From Botryotinia globosa (lineage: Eukaryota > Ascomycota > Leotiomycetes > Helotiales > Sclerotiniaceae), in contig RCSZ01000005.1 in NCBI GenBank assembly GCA_014898425.1, positions 682,001 to 746,000 on the forward strand: 64,000 nt of DNA, in the 5' to 3' direction. A model generated the notes under the pieces. That model was not told the origin of the DNA, ran no database searches, and worked only from the letters and a program-made list of their open reading frames with translations. Positions 60,401 through 64,000 of the stretch are shown piece after piece. Position numbers and translations under genes: made by a program. How positions within the stretch are numbered: position 1 is the stretch's first letter; the number at the start of each line of letters is the position of its first letter.

Positions 60401-61665
60401 TTCCCAATCCCTGAATACCATATCCCTACACGGAACGGTTACCCATGCTCGAAGTCCTCAGCCTTCTAATCAGGGAAACTTGATGTCTCACCAATTAGCC
60501 TTCCAGAGCCCCGGTATGTGGCTGTTCTTCACCCTTGCCAATTTCTCACATTTGGTACACAATTACAATTTCGATATTAGGTTACACCAAGCACCTGTGT
60601 TCAATTGTACTCTTTTATATCTACCGGCAAACAAGCTATCTCGTTGACTCAATGAGCCGGATCGCTAGCAAATATAGTGTGTGGATAGCTAGCTATGGCT
60701 AACCATTGGAAGGACGAGCCAGACCATTGACGTTTTTTTTTTCCCTCGAGATCCTTACGTGATTCGGTAAAGTTCTGTGCGGCGTGGCATAGATGCTAAA
60801 TTTAATTGAGTTAGACGAAAACTCAAATCAATGCTTATACGTTGGCATCTAGAATGCCACATTAGGCGTTATCTCTCCAATTTTGTTATTATCATTGGTC
60901 GTAAACCACACACGGAAAACAACAGTGGAACTCGTGTTTGGGGGTTATTTATTTGAAAAAGATATCTAAGTAATGGATCAAAGTCGATCCCCACTACTTT
61001 ACTCTCTGAGTTACTGGCCCGTCCAATGACGCCCGTATGGATTACCCCTGGCTCGCAAGATTCTCGTGCTCTCAATTAGCATGGCAGCTCGTGTCAAAAT
61101 TCAGTTTACTGCCCTATTAGTCCCACTATGTTCCATTTCAGGATAGCTTACAATTAAAAATATTCCATCTTAACCTGGGTTGTAGACTTTAGGCATCCGA
61201 TATGCTCAGGATAGTAAGATCGACCTCTAGGGGGCAAGCAACAACACCGAGTTGTCCCTTAGTCTTTAAGTGATCTTTTACACATTCACACTTCAGCCTC
61301 CTACCTCTCGTTCAAGTATCTCATCATAGACATATTACACTTTGTTTTTTCAAACATCTTTTTCGTCAATCTGCGATTTGCGGTCGACGTTCACGCTCGT
61401 TATTTCTCATTCTTGTCCGCAAGCTATTTGTTGTAATTTTTTTGGTGTTGAAGAACGGGTTCAATATAGGATCACTTATCTGTGGATATCATACGAGCAA
61501 GCTACATAATACCTGGGAATATTGGAGGAAACCTTCTTAATATCTTGCAGGTCCCGAACAATCTGAACTCCTGAACCTTTACATACAATTCGGCAATAGT
61601 TGATGAAAAAAAATTCATGATTTTGGTCACTTAAATATCGTTTCTGGTCGGTTTCGTTTGTCACG
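57488..61665. other. 4.2-kb divergent region between amylase and alpha-1,3-glucan synthase
   Basis: Upstream DNA of two wall-glucan genes transcribed away from each other. No gene is supported: frames are short and scattered (58812-59018, 60101-60313). It contains a GAA/AAAAT microsatellite and a GGCAGGCT repeat near 58139-58158. The length suggests long leaders, multiple regulatory sites or an unannotated noncoding RNA; none can be shown here. Confidence 0.5.
59194..59254. repeat. Microsatellite (GAA)n followed by (AAAAT)n
   Basis: GAA/AGA units from about 59194 to 59219 pass directly into AAAAT pentamers up to about 59250. Confidence 0.9.
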
Positions 61666-64000
61666 ATGTTCGCGCGAACTCTCGTTGCCCTGTGCAGCGT
61701 CTTGTTGAACACACAAGTCGATGCCTTACGCTACGAAGAAGAATTTGTGGGCTACAATCTCAATACAAATCAGACGGCAACATCACCCTTTGATTACTCT
61801 GGAAAATGGGAAGATGTACGTGAAAACCCATGGCTCTTGGAATTTTGAAAACTTCAGTGGTAGATTCTTGAAAATCCAGATGCACATTGGCTAACCTATC
61901 TTTTCGTAGCACGAATTTCACAAATCTCCTGATAATTGGCGTTTCCCATTCTACTCTTTCTTTCTGGATAAATTCGTGAATGGAGATCCAACGAACGATG
62001 ATATCAATGGAACCCATTACGAAACTGATTTCATGCAAACCCAATTACGACATGGAGGTGATCTACAGGGTCTCATTGATAGTCTGGACTATATACAAGG
62101 AATGGGAGTAAAAGGAATTTATATTGCCGGAAGTCCTATGATAAATAGCCCTTGGGGTGCGGATCAATACTCTCCTCTGGATTTCAGTCTTCTCGACCAA
62201 CATTTCGGAGATATCGATTTGTGGAGGAAAACCACCACTGCAATCCATGACAGGGGAATGTATGTGATTCTCGACAATACCATGGGAACGATGGGAGACT
62301 TGATTGCTTTCGAAGGTTACGAAAATTCGTCGACTCCGTTTACCCTGGTCGAGCACGAGGTACATTGGCGTGATGAAAGCCGCCAATATCTGGACTTCTC
62401 CTTTGGGTCGAAGTACAATGAGACCTGCAACTACCCGAGATTTTGGCTTGATACTGGATACGTCGTCAAGGAAGATGTTACTGACCTCATGAATGGGTGT
62501 TATGATTCCGAATTTGATCAATATGGTGATACCGAAGCTTTTGGTGTCTTCCCCGATTGGCAACGTCAGTTGTCTAAGTTTGCCTCTGTCCAGGATCGTT
62601 TGAGAGAATGGGTTCCATCCGTGAGAACCAAAATCGAGATCTTCACTTGTATGACCATCCAACAATTAGACGTTGATGGAATACGTGTGGACAAAGCGAC
62701 ACAAATTACGGTCGATGCGTTGGGAAGTTTCAGTCACGCAATGAGAGAGTGCGCAAGGAGCGTGAATAAGACAAATTTCATGGTTACTGGTGAAATTACT
62801 GGAGGAAATACTTTTGGGAGTATCTACCTCGGGCGTGGACGTCAACCGGACATGTTACCGTCCAGCATGGCAAACGCGGTTCAAATGACCTCCAATTCTA
62901 GTTTGGCATATTTCATCCGTGATCCTGACCAAAACGCACTCGACTCCGCTGCCTTCCATTACAGTATTTATCGCACGCTGACTCGATTCCTGGGAATGGA
63001 CGGGAACTTGGCAAGTGGTTATGATACACCAACTAACTGGGTAGATGCATGGAACGAAATGCTTGTAACGAATGATCTTATCAACCCCAATACTGGAGTT
63101 TTTGATCCAAGACATATGTACGGAGTCAGCAATCAGGATGTTTTCAGATGGCCAGCTATCCAGAATGGCACACAAAAACAACTTCTAGGACTCTTCATTA
63201 CGACTATACACATGCCTGGTATTCCTTTGCTCTTGTGGGGTGAAGAGCAAGCATTTTATGTCTTAGACAACACAGCCGACAATTATCTCTTCGGTCGACA
63301 AGCTATGTCTCCTTCTCAAGCATGGCAAACTCACGGATGCTATATCCTTGGCAGTGGTACCTTCTATCAATTCCCCGGCGACTCTTGCACTCGAGGTTGT
63401 CATGATGAGTGGAACAGCCGCGATCATAGAGATCCATCTCATCCAGTTCGGAATATTATCAAGGCAATGTACCAGATGCGAGACAACTACCCAGTTTTGA
63501 ACGATGGATGGTTTTTACAACAGCTTTCCAACCAGACAGTTGAAATCCTCTTGCCAGGTAGTAACGGTACAGCCACTGAAACTGGAATGTGGAGTACCAT
63601 GCGAAGTCAGTATGATGGTATTCAGGATTTGTCCAAAGCTGGTGGTCAAGCAAATCAGTCTATTTGGATGGTTTACCACAACAATTATGACACAGTTACA
63701 TACTCTTTTGATTGCAGTAGCAACGAAACTGCTCTCGTTGCTCCTTTCCTTGACGGCGTCACTGTCAAGAACCTGTTCTATCCGTATGAGGAAGTTACAC
63801 TGAAAGCAGGACCTTTCAAGCTTGGGATCGCAAATCAAACTGGCTTCAATGGCTGTCTTGATAGTCTCACTCTTGTTCCATACGAGTATAAAGCATATGT
63901 GCCAAAAAAGAACTGGGTTGGGCCTTCGCCTATGATTACCTCATTTTCACCAGGACACGATGCACGACTTGTCTCAACAGTTGCCCCCGGGGAGCAAGAA
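61666..64000 (+). CDS. ags1: Alpha-1,3-glucan synthase, 5' part (runs off the window)
   Basis: Exon 1 is 61666-61815; a 94-bp intron (GTACGT donor, GCTAACC branch, CGTAG acceptor) ends at 61909; exon 2 is open from 61910 to the window edge, so 747 codons are visible. The protein starts with a signal peptide followed by LRYEEEFVGYNLNTN, the conserved start of fungal alpha-1,3-glucan synthases. An extracellular GH13-type (amylase-like) domain follows, with LDVDGIRVDKATQ, TGEITGG and the NPNTGVFDPRHMYG segment. The missing remainder should hold the cytosolic glycogen-synthase-like domain and multi-pass region of this roughly 2400-residue plasma-membrane enzyme. It makes cell-wall alpha-1,3-glucan; the GH13 domain is thought to process or transfer chains. 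The divergent GPI amylase is its only close neighbour. Confidence 0.93.

Noticed and set aside
1..64000. CRISPR arrays, bacterial operons or prophage features
   Set aside because: None present; intron structure and gene families are eukaryotic throughout.

Overview
The window is nuclear DNA of a filamentous ascomycete. It has short GT-AG introns with CTRAY-like branch sites, a Zn2Cys6 regulator, a family 1 cellulose-binding module, an alpha-1,3-glucan synthase, an intron-bearing tRNA gene and a retroelement degraded by C-to-T and G-to-A transitions, as in repeat-induced point mutation (RIP). Gene content (plant cell-wall hydrolases, Copia relics, several short inverted-repeat elements) suggests a plant-associated Leotiomycete close to Botrytis, Sclerotinia or Monilinia. 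That placement is an inference; no marker gene proves it.

Layout. 1-8 kb: the 3' part of an amino-acid permease, a haloacid-dehalogenase-type hydrolase, and a 1109-residue serine-rich protein with a possible N-myristoylation start. 8-13.3 kb: gene-poor DNA with microsatellites and a TA-flanked AT-rich miniature element. 13.3-16.6 kb: a four-exon Zn2Cys6 regulator overlapping tail-to-tail with a small basic/acidic ORF. 16.6-19.6 kb: long noncoding stretch. 19.6-25.3 kb: a complete, RIP-degraded LTR/Copia element with 170-bp LTRs and a 5-bp target duplication. 26-27.4 kb: a gene apparently broken by a 61-bp tandem duplication. 28.6-35.4 kb: three paralogous secreted/membrane proteins with a ten-cysteine ectodomain and one conserved intron; the third is frameshifted by a 7-bp insertion that makes a perfect palindrome. 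35.7-40.6 kb: an EutQ-like cupin, a membrane-anchored M24 metallopeptidase and a small antibiotic-biosynthesis-monooxygenase-like protein. 40.6-48.7 kb: gene-poor DNA with miniature transposons and a tRNA-Arg gene. 48.7-53.6 kb: a convergent pair of secreted plant-polysaccharide hydrolases, a CBM1-GH5-X2-CBM46-like endoglucanase and a GH27 alpha-galactosidase. 55.4-64 kb: a GPI-type GH13 alpha-amylase divergent from the start of an alpha-1,3-glucan synthase, which runs off the right edge.

How the genes fit together. The right end combines extracellular polysaccharide breakdown (cellulose, galactosides) with cell-wall alpha-glucan metabolism. A GPI amylase beside a glucan synthase recalls the ags/amyD clusters of Aspergillus. 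The ten-cysteine receptor-like proteins (signal peptide, Ser/Thr-rich stalk, one membrane span, short tail) have the layout of fungal wall-stress sensors, but their function is unknown. Exon boundaries were inferred by eye from splice consensus, reading frame and family conservation.
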